Part shown: piece after piece, positions 44,428 to 53,230 of the stretch
Numbering within the stretch: position 1 is the stretch's first letter
Layout: each line of letters opens with the position of its first letter
Source: Streptomyces sp. NBC_00271
Lineage (GTDB): Bacteria; Actinomycetota; Actinomycetes; Streptomycetales; Streptomycetaceae
Direction: 5' to 3'
DNA length: 64,000 nt
Assembly (NCBI RefSeq): GCF_036178845.1
Contig: NZ_CP108070.1
Span: forward strand, 3,968,001-4,032,000
Notes under the pieces: generated by a model
What the model saw: the letters and a program-made list of their open reading frames with translations, nothing else
Database searches by the model: none
Told to the model about the DNA's origin: nothing
Program-made: the position numbers and the translations under genes

Positions 44428-45231
44428 GTGGCGAAGACGACCACCCGAAGCCGCGGCTCCGGATCCGGATCCGGCACCCGGCACACCATGACCGCGGCCG
44501 CCCGCGCGGCGGCCAAGCGCGCGGAGCGCGGCCACCTCGAACCGGACCCGGCGTCCACCGACGAGGTGGCCCCGGGACGGCCCGAAGCACCGACCGCCGG
44601 CCGCACCGTGCTCATCGAGGCCCCCGATGAGGACGGCTGGAACGACCCGCCCGAGCCCTCACCGGAGTGCTTCGAGGAGGACTCACCGCAGGAGGAGGGC
44701 GAGCCCGGCCCCGGTACGGCTACGCGGCACGGTCGGCGGCGGCTGCTCACCGCCGCCCTGTGTGTCCTGCTCCTGGCGGGCCTGATCGCGGCCACCGTGC
44801 TCGGGTGGCGCTACCGGGAGGGCGTGCGGGCCGAACAGGCACGCGGTCAGGCACTCGCGGCCGCACGCCAGGCGGCGCCAGTCGTGCTGTCGTACGACTA
44901 CAGGCACCTGGACCGCGACTTCGCCGCGGCCCGCGCCCGGCTCACCGGGCACTTCCGCGACGAGTACCGGAAGACCACCACGACGGTGGTCGGGCCGACG
45001 GCCAGGAAGTACCACGGGGTGGTGAAGGCCACGGTGGCGCAGCCCACCGGCGGCTCCCCGGCGGCCTCCGTGATCTCGGCCTCGGCCGACCGGGCCGTGG
45101 TCCTCCTCTTCGTCAACCAGGTGACCACGAGCACCCAGGTCTCGGGCTCCCGCGTGGACCTGAACCGGGTGCGGATGACGGTGGCCCTTACGTCCGACGG
45201 CTGGAGGGTGAGCGGGGTCGACGCGCTCTGA
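44428..45231 (+). CDS. Mce-associated membrane protein 2
   Basis: A 267-residue protein. About 100 residues of acidic and Pro-rich cytoplasmic sequence precede a membrane helix (LLTAALCVLLLAGLIAATVLGW, about 108-129) and the Mce-associated domain (SYDYRHLDRDFAAARARLTGHFRDEYRKT), which repeats the YRH-DRD motif of the previous protein. The GTG at 44428 follows GAGGAG by seven bases; an ATG at 44413 is less well placed. It is the last gene of the mce operon. Confidence 0.85.
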   Translation: MAKTTTRSRGSGSGSGTRHTMTAAARAAAKRAERGHLEPDPASTDEVAPGRPEAPTAGRTVLIEAPDEDGWNDPPEPSPECFEEDSPQEEGEPGPGTATRHGRRRLLTAALCVLLLAGLIAATVLGWRYREGVRAEQARGQALAAARQAAPVVLSYDYRHLDRDFAAARARLTGHFRDEYRKTTTTVVGPTARKYHGVVKATVAQPTGGSPAASVISASADRAVVLLFVNQVTTSTQVSGSRVDLNRVRMTVALTSDGWRVSGVDAL

Positions 45232-45256
45232 CATCTGCCCCTTCCGGGGGCTGGAA

Positions 45257-45320
45257 GGCCCCGATCGCGGACACCGCCTGCCCGGCCTGGTCGGCGTAGG
45301 CGCGGGCATCGACGCATTCG
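45257..45320 (-). pseudogene. Fragment of a SWIM protein gene
   Basis: Bases 45266-45311 are identical to 28354-28399 in the SWIM zinc-finger gene (46 bases), and similarity continues weakly on both sides. Read on the minus strand it gives DARAYADQAGQAVSA, the same peptide. It has no start or context of its own and is a displaced or decayed copy after the mce operon. Confidence 0.75.
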
Positions 45321-45365
45321 ACGTACCGCTCGACAAGAGGCGGGCGTACCCCCGGCCGTACGGGA

Positions 45366-45905
45366 TCACCAGGTGTGCGCCACGTCCACTACGAGATGGT
45401 TGGCCGTCTGGAAGACCCGGAACGGCAGCCGGGCGCGCACGCCCAGTCCGGCCTGGGTGTAGCCCTCGGAGCCACCTGTGAACTTGAACTCCCGGAAGGT
45501 CCGGTACCCGGTGACGTTGACGGACGGAAGCGGCGGGTAGGGCTGTCCGGTCGCCGGGTCGTAGCGCGGGGAGAACAGCGAGATCTCCAGAATGGCTCCG
45601 CCCTTGATCGGAACCACGACGTCGCTCGGGTCCTGGTGCAGTACGTCGACGTAGCGGACCGTGTAGCCGATCGGGTCGGCCGCCGTCCCCTGGGCGTCGA
45701 AGACCAGACGGTCGAAGCACTCGTGCTGTCCGGCCCTCACGTCGACCAGTCGCCTGGAGGCAACGGAGTCACCGGTCTTGTCCAGGCTCCCCCACGTCAC
45801 GGCGCAGTCCACGGCCGTCGGCGCGGCCACCGCCGGAACCGTGCCGGCCAACAGACCGCCGCCCGCCAGCATCATCGCGGCCAGTGCAGTACCTATCCGT
45901 CGCAT
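45366..45905 (-). CDS. Secreted AMIN-like domain protein
   Basis: A 179-residue protein with a signal peptide (MRRIGTALAAMMLAGG, cleavage near AVAAP at residue 30) and an AMIN-like domain: CFDRLVFDAQG, YTVRYVDV, YRTFREFKFTGG and ARLPFRVFQTANHLVVDVAHTW are the recurring family segments. AMIN-like domains bind cell-wall components. I chose the ATG at 45905; the frame extends upstream but the signal peptide begins here. It has no operon partner. Confidence 0.85.
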   Translation of the reverse strand: MRRIGTALAAMMLAGGGLLAGTVPAVAAPTAVDCAVTWGSLDKTGDSVASRRLVDVRAGQHECFDRLVFDAQGTAADPIGYTVRYVDVLHQDPSDVVVPIKGGAILEISLFSPRYDPATGQPYPPLPSVNVTGYRTFREFKFTGGSEGYTQAGLGVRARLPFRVFQTANHLVVDVAHTW

Positions 45906-46119
45906 GACTACCCCCCGGTAGCTCGCGTAGGTGTGTGTCTGTTCAGACCGGCGGCCTTCCGGAAGGTTGTGCACAGTGGAGTAGCCCATTGCGGCGCAGG
46001 GGCCCTTCCAGCACCAACTGCCCCGCGAGACCACAGCGCTTTCCGCGTGCACCGCAGCCTGACGCCTCCGGCAAGGCCGCCCCGTTACCGTCGGCCTGAC
46101 CGCCGCGCCACTCCTGTCG

Positions 46120-46935
46120 TTACGGCTTACGCGCAAGTCCACCGTGCTCGGCGATGACCTCCGGGACGTCCGAACCGGGCTCCGGACGCCACTCCGTCAC
46201 CGAGACGACACCGGGCTCGACAAGCTCCAGACCGTCGAAGAACGCGGTGATCTCATCAATGGAACGCAGGTTGTACGGAACGGCGCCGCTGTTGTTGTAG
46301 GCGTCCTGGGCCTGCTCGAAGACCGGGTCGATGCCGCGCGACCCGTCATTGATGGAGAGGTAACTCCCCGAGGGCAGGGCTTCCATCAGCCGGGTGACGA
46401 TGGAACGGGCCTGATCGTAGTCGGCGACATGGCCCAGGATGTTGCTGAGGATGAGCGCGGTAGGACGACCGAAGTCCAGCGTCTTGGCGGCGACTTCAAG
46501 AATGCGGTCCGGGTCCGTCACGTTGGCGTCGATGTAGGCGGTCGCGCCCTCCTCGGTGGAGTACAGCAGGGCGCGGGCGTGGGCGAGCACCATCGGATCG
46601 TTGTCGACGTAGACGATCCGCGCCTCGGGAGCGAGCCCCTGGGCGACCTCGTGGGTGTTCTGCGCGGTCGGAAGGCCGGTGCCGACGTCCAGGAACTGCC
46701 GGATACCCGCCTCGGAGACGAGATACGCGATGTTGCGACGCAGGAAGGCGCGGCTGGAGCGGGCGATGGTGACGATCCCGGGAAAGACCTCGGTGTACGC
46801 GTCACCGGCCGCCTCGTCGACGGGGTAGTTGTCCTTGCCGCCCAGCCAGTAGTTCCAGATACGGGCGGAGTGCGGCACCGACGTGTCGATCTTCTGCTGC
46901 TCCGCCGGCTCGGGCGTCGTCACAGGGTCGCTCAT
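46120..46935 (-). CDS. SAM-dependent methyltransferase (actinobacterial DUF574-type)
   Basis: A 271-residue methyltransferase of the large Streptomyces family PF04672. HSARIWNYWLGGKDNYPVD near the start is the family hallmark; FLDVGTGLPTAQNTHEVAQ is SAM motif I, and VYVDNDPMVLAHARALL and ILGHVAD are later motifs. The substrate is unknown. The ATG at 46935 is chosen with GAAGGACG upstream over one 15 codons earlier. It lies alone, with rnpB as the next element upstream. Confidence 0.9.
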   Translation of the reverse strand: MSDPVTTPEPAEQQKIDTSVPHSARIWNYWLGGKDNYPVDEAAGDAYTEVFPGIVTIARSSRAFLRRNIAYLVSEAGIRQFLDVGTGLPTAQNTHEVAQGLAPEARIVYVDNDPMVLAHARALLYSTEEGATAYIDANVTDPDRILEVAAKTLDFGRPTALILSNILGHVADYDQARSIVTRLMEALPSGSYLSINDGSRGIDPVFEQAQDAYNNSGAVPYNLRSIDEITAFFDGLELVEPGVVSVTEWRPEPGSDVPEVIAEHGGLARKP

Positions 46936-47224
46936 GATTCGTGTACGTCCTTCAACCGGGGCGAGGATCATTCGCGGCACATCCTACGAACGAACTCCCC
47001 TTCCTGGCCCACTAGTTCATGTATTCCGACTGGTGTGCTGGTCGTGGGACGGGCTGACATCCACGCATCGCTCCCGGCACTCGGCCGCAACTCCTGGATG
47101 CGCGCCTGCCGGACTACTCCGGGTCAGATCCGGCCATCGCTGTGCGCGAGACCGACAGGGTCCCTGAACCGTTCCGGGATCGGTGAGACTCCGGACTGCC
47201 CCTCCAGTGCGAAAATAAAGACAG

Positions 47225-47630
47225 CAGACGAGTCGGGCTGTACGCCGGGTTCTGTCGCCCGGGCGCCTCGCGGCGGCCGGGGAGACGGCCATCCATCTAG
47301 GGCCGGTGTTGCCACCGGCCTCGTGCGGTCTACCCGCGGACTCGGGCGGGCAGCCCTCGATCGTCCGCGCAGAAACACCGAGGTGTTTCCTTTTGACCTT
47401 GCTCCAGGTGGGGTTTACCTAGCCGCCTGAGTCACCTCAGGCGCTGGTGGTCTCTTACACCACCGTTTCACCCTTACCGAGGACCGAGGTCCCCGGCGGT
47501 CTGTTTTCTGTGGCACTGTCCCGCGGGTCACCCCGGGTGGCCGTTAGCCACCACCTTGCCCTGTGGAGCCCGGACGTTCCTCGGGAAGGTCCACAAGGAC
47601 CTCCACGCGGCCGTCCGCCCGGCTCGTCTG
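47225..47630 (-). ncRNA. rnpB: RNase P RNA (type A)
   Basis: About 406 bases of bacterial RNase P RNA, which matures the 5' ends of tRNAs. On the minus strand the 5' part has GAGGAACGTCCGGGCTCC (conserved region I) and the 3' part has CGACAGAACCCGGCGTACA (conserved region V). The P1 helix is formed by CAGACGAGCCGGGC at 47630-47617 and GCCCGACTCGTCTG at 47238-47225, with one mismatch, which fixes the ends to within a few bases. A T-rich TTTATTTT follows at the 3' side. The 5' 87 bases are also the last codons of the EamA gene. Confidence 0.97.
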
Positions 47631-48518
47631 CCGTGTGGACCATGGTACCGGGCGTGGGGTGCGCCTCGGGCCAGCCGTGGCGAGCACAGAGCCGGCCAGG
47701 ATGAGAGCGAACGCGGCGAGGACGCCGGGGGTCAGGCTCTCGTCCAGGAAGGCGGCGCCCGCGGCGACGGCGACCGCCGGGTTGACGTACGTGATCACCG
47801 TCGCCCGTGTCGGGCCCGCCTCCTTGATCAGTTCCAGGAAGGCCACGAAGGCGACCGCGGTGCAGATGACGCCGAGGCCGGCGAGGGCGGCCAGGATCTG
47901 CGGGGAAGGGAGCCCGGAGGGGCGGGTGGCGGCTGCCGCGGGGGCGTAGACCAGGGCTGCCAGGGTCAGGCAGGCGGCCGTGAGGTGGAGCGAGGGGACG
48001 TTCTTGAGGTGGCGGGCGACTATGACGGGGGCGGTCGCGTAGCCGATCACCGTCAGCAGTACCTCGGCGAGTGAGCGGGCGTCGCCGCCGGTCAGGTGCG
48101 GGACGGTGAGGACCGCGACGCCGGACAGGCCGAGGGCCAGGCCCGCCACGCGGCGGGCGCCCAGGCGTTCCGTGTCGCCGAAGAGGCGGGCCGAGGCCAC
48201 ACCCACGATCGGTACGCCCGCGATCAGCAGGCCCGCCGTGGAGCTGGACAGGTGGCGCTCGGCGTCCGTGAGGGTCCACCAAGGGATCATTATCTCGATG
48301 CACGCGAAGGCCAGCATCGGACGCCAGTACGTTCGTACCGTCCGAGTAAGGCCCCCTTGGCGGATCGCGAAGGGGAGCAGCAACGCCGCGCCCACCGCGC
48401 AGCGCGTGAACACCACCGTCGACGGGGACACACCGTCCACCGCCACTTTGATCATCAGGTAGGGGATGCCCCAGACCACTCCCATCAGGGAGAACAGGAA
48501 CCAGCCGCGTGCAGTCAT
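47544..48518 (-). CDS. EamA-family (DMT) exporter; C-terminus encoded inside rnpB
   Basis: A 324-residue drug/metabolite transporter with ten membrane helices in two EamA repeats (FSLMGVVWGIPYLMIKVAVDG, then LLIAGVPIVGVASARLFGDTERLG and GLGVICTAVAFVAFLELIKEAGPT). It probably exports amino acids or metabolites. The last helix ends near residue 286; from residue 297 onward the 28 codons and the TAA are the first 87 bases of rnpB in the same direction. It is 49 bases downstream of the AraC gene. Confidence 0.88.
   Translation of the reverse strand: MTARGWFLFSLMGVVWGIPYLMIKVAVDGVSPSTVVFTRCAVGAALLLPFAIRQGGLTRTVRTYWRPMLAFACIEIMIPWWTLTDAERHLSSSTAGLLIAGVPIVGVASARLFGDTERLGARRVAGLALGLSGVAVLTVPHLTGGDARSLAEVLLTVIGYATAPVIVARHLKNVPSLHLTAACLTLAALVYAPAAAATRPSGLPSPQILAALAGLGVICTAVAFVAFLELIKEAGPTRATVITYVNPAVAVAAGAAFLDESLTPGVLAAFALILAGSVLATAGPRRTPRPVPWSTRQTSRADGRVEVLVDLPEERPGSTGQGGG
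47642..47647 (-). promoter_or_regulatory. rnpB: Possible -10 of rnpB inside the EamA gene
   Basis: TACCAT on the minus strand (47647-47642) fits TANNNT, 11 bases before the first rnpB base. No convincing -35 is seen. Read-through from the EamA promoter is the alternative. Confidence 0.25.
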
Positions 48519-48567
48519 GGGGGGAGTTTCGGCTGCCGCGGGGTCAGGTGTCTTGAACGCTGTTGCG

Positions 48568-49395
48568 CTACGCCGTCGGCGACACGCTCGTCCGGTACGC
48601 CGCCGGTGTCACCCCGAGCACCCTGCGGAACCAGCGCGTCAGGTGCGCCTGGTCCGCGAAGCCGACGAGCGGGGCGACCTCGGCGGGGCGCAGGCCGCTC
48701 TCCAGCAGGGCGCGGGCCCGGTTCACCCGGTACTGGGCCAGCCAGGCGTACGGCGGTATGCCCATCGTCGTACGGAAGGCGCGCAGGAGCTGGTAGCGGG
48801 AGAGGCCCAGGTCGGTGGCGAGGGAGGCGAGTGACGGGGGTGCCTGGAGTTCGTCGGCGAGGCGGTCGCGTACGGCGTGGGCTATGTGGGCCGCTCCCGG
48901 GACCGTGTCGCACGCCGGGCGGGCCGTGGAGTGGCGACGGGCGAGGGCGGCCAGCAGCCAGGGGAGGCGGGACTCGGCCTCCAGGGGGTCGGGGCAGGCG
49001 CTCAGGTCCGTGTGGGCGGTGCGCAGGGCGGCGGCCAGTTCGGGGTCGTCGAGGACGGGGTCCCGGAAGTGCGGGGGGCTGCCCAGGATTCCCTCGGTGA
49101 GCAGGGAAGGCTCGGCGTACAGGGCCCGGTAGGCGTAGCCGTCGCAAGCGGCGGGGCCGCCGGTGTGCATCTCGCCCGGGGCCAGGACGACGATCGAGCC
49201 GGGGCCGGTGCGGATGCGGCCGCCCCGGTAGTCGATGATCTCGGAGCCGCCGACGCAGACTCCGATGGTGAACTCGTCGTGGGCGTGCGGTGCGTAGCGG
49301 TGCTGGTCGAAGTGTGCGGTCAGCAGGTCGAGGGGCGGACCGTCATGGCCGAGAGTGGCCCGGGTCCAGTGAGCCTCTTCACGTCGTGCCCCCAT
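48568..49395 (-). CDS. AraC-family transcriptional regulator
   Basis: A 275-residue regulator: an N-terminal cupin sensor (HAHDEFTIGVCVGG, VLAPGEMHTG) and a C-terminal double helix-turn-helix (PPSLASLATDLGLSRYQLLRAFRTTMGIPPYAWLAQYRVNRARALL, then VAPLVGFADQAHLTRWFRRVLGVTPAAYR). The pair AraC-EamA in one direction suggests it controls the exporter downstream in response to its substrate. Confidence 0.93.
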   Translation of the reverse strand: MGARREEAHWTRATLGHDGPPLDLLTAHFDQHRYAPHAHDEFTIGVCVGGSEIIDYRGGRIRTGPGSIVVLAPGEMHTGGPAACDGYAYRALYAEPSLLTEGILGSPPHFRDPVLDDPELAAALRTAHTDLSACPDPLEAESRLPWLLAALARRHSTARPACDTVPGAAHIAHAVRDRLADELQAPPSLASLATDLGLSRYQLLRAFRTTMGIPPYAWLAQYRVNRARALLESGLRPAEVAPLVGFADQAHLTRWFRRVLGVTPAAYRTSVSPTA

Positions 49396-49471
49396 GGCCG
49401 CCTCCCCGGTCGTCTCGTCAGGGGTGCAACGCCGGCGGCCCGCGTTTTCATGCCGCCGAGGACCTCCTCGC

Positions 49472-49502
49472 TTGACCTTGCCGCAACGTCAACGTTTCTA
49501 CT
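49472..49502 (+). promoter_or_regulatory. MerR-type operator-promoter with 19-base spacer
   Basis: The -35 TTGACC (49472-49477) and -10 TCTACT (49497-49502) are 19 bases apart, the spacing diagnostic of MerR-controlled promoters. The spacer overlaps a near-perfect 21-base palindrome at 49472-49492: TTGAC and TTGC on the left are mirrored by GCAA and GTCAA on the right. The -10 ends six bases before the ATG, so the transcript may be leaderless. Confidence 0.75.
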
Positions 49503-49508
49503 GAGGGC

Positions 49509-50282
49509 ATGAGGATCGGAGAACTCGCCGTCACCGTCGGTGTCACCACGCGGACGGTACGGCATTACCACCATCTCGGGCTGTTGCCGGAGCCCGAGCG
49601 GCGCCCCAACGGCTACCGGGACTACACGCTGCGGCACGCCGTCGTGCTCGCCCGGATCCGGCGGCTGACCGAGCTGGGACTGGGGCTCACCGAGGTGCGG
49701 GACGTGCTCGCGGACGACGCGGGGCGCGATCTCGCCGAGGTGCTCGAGGAGCTCGACGCCGATCTCGCCCGGCAGGAGGCGGCGATCCGGGAGCGGCGGG
49801 ACCGGCTGCGCGCCCTGCTGGACCGGGAGGGGGACCTGCCCGCCGAGGGCCCCGTCTCTCCCGAACTGGCCGCGCTGCTCACGGGGATGGCGCACGGTCC
49901 CGAGTCCCCCATGGCCGCCAGGGACCGCGAGGTGCTCGCTCTGATCGACACCGTGGCCTCGCCCGAGAGCCGGCAGCGGCTGATGGCGGCGCTGGGCAGC
50001 GCCTTCGAGACGCCCGCCGCCGTGGCACGGGCGCACGAGGTGTACGCGCTCCTCGACGCGCTCGCCGACGCCGACCTCGACGACGCCGACGCCGACGACC
50101 CGCGCGTGGACGAGGCGGCCCGGGCACTCGCCGACTGCCTGCCCGATTCCCTGCTCCCGGAGACCGACCTCGCGCCCGGCCTCGACGACAGCTTTCTGCG
50201 CGCCCTCTACGCCGACGTCGCCCCGGCCCAGGCGGAGGCGATCCGGCGGGCGATGCGGATGTTCACGGAGCGTGGGCGATGA
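49509..50282 (+). CDS. MerR-family transcriptional regulator
   Basis: A 257-residue regulator. Residues 1-70 are the MerR winged helix (MRIGELAVTVGVTTRTVRHYHHLGLLPEPERRPNGYRDY split by the turn, then VLARIRRLTELGLGLTEV). A dimer helix follows (about 75-110), then a helical effector domain of unknown ligand. The promoter upstream is a MerR-type autoregulated element. It overlaps the next gene by four bases. Confidence 0.93.
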   Translation: MRIGELAVTVGVTTRTVRHYHHLGLLPEPERRPNGYRDYTLRHAVVLARIRRLTELGLGLTEVRDVLADDAGRDLAEVLEELDADLARQEAAIRERRDRLRALLDREGDLPAEGPVSPELAALLTGMAHGPESPMAARDREVLALIDTVASPESRQRLMAALGSAFETPAAVARAHEVYALLDALADADLDDADADDPRVDEAARALADCLPDSLLPETDLAPGLDDSFLRALYADVAPAQAEAIRRAMRMFTERGR

Positions 50283-50881
50283 GGATCGCGCGCGCCCTCG
50301 TACGGCATGAACTGCGCCTGTTCGCGAGCCTGTCGCTGTGGGTGACCCGGCGGACGCACGGCACGGGCGACGGCCGCCCCTTCGGTTACGCGCGGGGCCA
50401 GGGCGCCATGATGTGGGGGCTCGCCTTCGTGTGCGTCGTCGAGACGGCCGGGATGGCGGTGCTGCTGCGCGGATGGCCGGCCGTCCACGCGGTCGTTCTC
50501 GTCCTCGACGTCTACACCGTGCTGATGGTCGTCGGCGTGCACGCGGCCTGTGTGACGCGGCCGCACATCCTCGACTCCACGCACGTGCGCGTCCGCAACC
50601 GCGCGCACGTGGATCTGCGGATACCCCTGGCGGACATCGCGGTGGTGCGCCGCGAGCTGCGCACCACGCACGAGCGCGCCGAGGGCGAACTGAACCTCGC
50701 CGTGGGCGCCCAGACCGACGTGACCCTCGAACTGGCAACCCCTGTACCGCACTTCACCTTCCTGGGCCGGGAACGTCACATCCGTCTCGTACGGCTGCAC
50801 GCGGACGACCCCGACGAACTCGCGCGGGCCCTCACGCGGGCGCGAACCGTACCTTCGCCGTCACCAGGTCGGCCTGGGTGA
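50279..50881 (+). CDS. Membrane protein, unknown, coupled to the MerR gene
   Basis: A 200-residue protein with two or three membrane helices (MMWGLAFVCVVETAGMAVLL and AVVLVLDVYTVLMVVGVHAA, about residues 43-100), then a soluble cytoplasmic part with short strands (RPHILDSTHVRVRNRAHVDLRIPLADIAVV) resembling a PH-like fold. Its start overlaps the MerR gene by four bases, so it is probably the MerR target. The end overlaps the convergent RNB gene by 50 bases. Confidence 0.75.
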   Translation: MRIARALVRHELRLFASLSLWVTRRTHGTGDGRPFGYARGQGAMMWGLAFVCVVETAGMAVLLRGWPAVHAVVLVLDVYTVLMVVGVHAACVTRPHILDSTHVRVRNRAHVDLRIPLADIAVVRRELRTTHERAEGELNLAVGAQTDVTLELATPVPHFTFLGRERHIRLVRLHADDPDELARALTRARTVPSPSPGRPG

Positions 50882-52268
50882 GGCGGACCCGCAACCGCTC
50901 CCCCAGCGGCAGCGTCCCGGTGCCGCCCTCGATGCGGGCGACGACCGCGGGGGATTCCAACTGGACGGTTCCGACGGTGGGTTGACGCTCCATCACGTCC
51001 ACGACACATCCGTCGAAGATGTCCCCGACCCGGTCCTTGAGGAGCGCGGCCTCGACGATGTCGACGCACTCGCGTTCCACGGTGCCCGCGCGTCGGGAGC
51101 CCTCGGCCATCTCCTTGGGGAGCGTGTCGAGGGCGGTGAGGACCCAGTCGGGGGGTGGTTCGTCCGCGGCGGCGGCCAGGCAGAGTTCCGAGGCGTAGCG
51201 GTCGACGAGACGGCGCAGGGGGGCCGTGCAGTGGGCGTAGGGCGCGGCCACGGCGGCGTGCGAGGTGACGTCCGGGAGGGCGCCGCCCCGGAACACCGTG
51301 TAGCCCGCGCCGCGCAGCAGCGTCGTGCACTCCTGGAGGAAGGCCGCGTGGCGCGGCAGGTGGGGGTCGAGGGAGCGGACGAGCCGCGCGTACGAGACGT
51401 GGTGCGGCCAGTCGATGTGCAGGGCCCTGGCCGTGCGGCGAAGGCGGCCGACCGCGCCGTCGGGGGCGGCGGGCAGCGTGCGCAGCACGCCGGTGCCGTA
51501 CGCGAGCATCAGGTCGGCCGCCGCCATCCCGGTGAGCAGGGAGATCTGCGCGTTCCAGGCGTCGGCGGGGAGCGGGGCGCGGTAGACGAGTTCGTACGTC
51601 CCGTCCTTCTCGATGATCTCCTGCTCGGGGACGTTGAGGGAGATCCCGCCGCGCTCCACCTCCAGACGCTCGCGCAGCGTCCCGATCTCCTTGAGGAGGG
51701 CGAGCGGCTCCTCCGCCGTGCCCTCGTCGATCCACTTCTGTACGTGCGCGTAGTCGAGCTTGGCGCGGCTGCGGACGAGGGCCCGGCGCACGCCGACACC
51801 CTCCGTGCGGCCGTCCGCGTCCAGGTCGATCGTCCAGAGCACGGCCGGGCGGGTCTGGTCGGGCAGGAGGCTCGCGGTGCCTTCGGAGAGCCGGGTCGGA
51901 TGGAGGGGGACCTTCTCGTCCGGGAAGTAGAGGGTCGTCACGCGGCGGTGTGCCTCGGCGTCCAGGGCGCCCCCGGGAGCGACGAAGGCGGCGACGTCGG
52001 CGATCGCGTACCGGACGCGGTAGCCGCGGCCGTTCTCTCGGCGGGACAGGTGCATCGCCTGATCGAGGTCGGTGGACGTCGGCGGGTCGATGGTGAGGAA
52101 GGGGATGTCCGTCGCGTCGTAGGGGGGCAGGCGGGGTGGCCGGGCGGCCTCCTCCAGTACGCCGGGCGGGAAGCTCCCGGGCACACCGAGACCGGTCCGC
52201 AGGGCGGACAGGGCGGCCTGCAGAGGAGCCCCCGGTACGCAGGTGGCGCGGATGTGGCGGCACGGCAT
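50832..52268 (-). CDS. RNB-domain ribonuclease (RNase II/R family)
   Basis: A 478-residue exoribonuclease-like protein. FLTIDPPTSTDLDQAMHL (about 55-72) holds the Asp cluster of the RNB active site; RVRYAIADVAAFV and LSLLTGMAAAD-like segments follow, and HCTAPLRRLVDRYASELCLAA is the conserved C-terminal RNB motif. The cold-shock domains of RNase R are missing, as in other short actinobacterial RNB proteins. The ATG at 52268 is the natural start; the long open frame upstream is antisense to the yaaA gene. Confidence 0.9.
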   Translation of the reverse strand: MPCRHIRATCVPGAPLQAALSALRTGLGVPGSFPPGVLEEAARPPRLPPYDATDIPFLTIDPPTSTDLDQAMHLSRRENGRGYRVRYAIADVAAFVAPGGALDAEAHRRVTTLYFPDEKVPLHPTRLSEGTASLLPDQTRPAVLWTIDLDADGRTEGVGVRRALVRSRAKLDYAHVQKWIDEGTAEEPLALLKEIGTLRERLEVERGGISLNVPEQEIIEKDGTYELVYRAPLPADAWNAQISLLTGMAAADLMLAYGTGVLRTLPAAPDGAVGRLRRTARALHIDWPHHVSYARLVRSLDPHLPRHAAFLQECTTLLRGAGYTVFRGGALPDVTSHAAVAAPYAHCTAPLRRLVDRYASELCLAAAADEPPPDWVLTALDTLPKEMAEGSRRAGTVERECVDIVEAALLKDRVGDIFDGCVVDVMERQPTVGTVQLESPAVVARIEGGTGTLPLGERLRVRLTQADLVTAKVRFAPA

Positions 52269-52361
52269 GCGTCGAGCGTAGGTCGCGCGCACGCGGCGGG
52301 CACCCCGACCGCACCCCTTAGGCTGGCGCCGGGCCACACCCACCGTTAGGAGAACACCACC

Positions 52362-53144
52362 GTGCTCGTGCTGCTGCCGCCTTCCGAGGGCAAGGCACCC
52401 TCCGGCCGGGGAACCGCGCTGAAGCTGGAGTCGCTGTCCCTGCCCGGGCTCACCGAGGCGCGTCGGGCGGTCCTCGACGAGCTGGCCGAGCTGTGCGCCG
52501 GCGACGAGGAGAAGGCCCGCGAGGTGCTCGGACTGAGCGAGGGCCTGCGCGGCGAGATCGCCAAGAACACGCAGCTGCGCAGCGCGGGCGCGCGCCCGGC
52601 CGGGGAGATCTACACGGGGGTGCTGTACGACGCCCTGGACCTGGCCTCGCTGGACACGGCGGCCAAGCGGCGCGCGGGCCGCTCGCTGCTGGTCTTCTCC
52701 GGGCTGTGGGGCGCGGTCCGGGTGACGGACCGGATCCCGTCGTACCGCTGCTCGATGGGGGTGAGGCTGCCGGGGCTCGGAGCGCTGGGCGCGCACTGGC
52801 GTACGCCGATGGCCGCCGCGCTCCCCGAGGCGGCCGGCGACGGGCTGGTGCTCGACCTGCGGTCCTCGGCATACACGGGTGCGTGGAAGCCGAAGGGCGA
52901 GGTGGCCGGGCGGACGGCGACGGTCCGGGTCCTGCACGCGCCCACCCGGAAGGTGGTCAGCCACTTCAACAAGGCGACGAAGGGGCGGATCGTACGGAGT
53001 CTGCTGGCGGCGGGCGCCGCGCCCGCCGATCCGGCGGAGCTGGTGGAGACCTTGCGGGACCTGGGGTACGAGGTGGAGGTGCAGGCGCCCGCGCGGGCGG
53101 GGACGGCCTGGGCGCTGGATGTGCTGGTGAACGAGGTGCATTAG
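52362..53144 (+). CDS. yaaA: Peroxide stress protein YaaA
   Basis: A 260-residue YaaA/DUF328 protein, in E. coli linked to limiting free iron and oxidative DNA damage. MLVLLPPSEGKAP at the start, GEIYTGVLYDALDL, LLVFSGLWGAVR and VSHFNKATKGRIVRSL are the family motifs. The GTG at 52362 is the only start before the first motif. It is divergent from the RNB gene and stands alone. Confidence 0.9.
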   Translation: MLVLLPPSEGKAPSGRGTALKLESLSLPGLTEARRAVLDELAELCAGDEEKAREVLGLSEGLRGEIAKNTQLRSAGARPAGEIYTGVLYDALDLASLDTAAKRRAGRSLLVFSGLWGAVRVTDRIPSYRCSMGVRLPGLGALGAHWRTPMAAALPEAAGDGLVLDLRSSAYTGAWKPKGEVAGRTATVRVLHAPTRKVVSHFNKATKGRIVRSLLAAGAAPADPAELVETLRDLGYEVEVQAPARAGTAWALDVLVNEVH

Positions 53145-53230
53145 AAGTGCGCTAGAGGCGCACCAGAGATGCCGTTGCAACATACGCAACGCTCTTTGCG
53201 CATGCTGCACGGCGAGGGCACGATGAGCCC

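Noticed and set aside
46144..47430. A 428-codon plus-strand frame across the methyltransferase and rnpB
   Set aside because: Antisense to a clear methyltransferase and to RNase P RNA; no motif or ribosome binding site.
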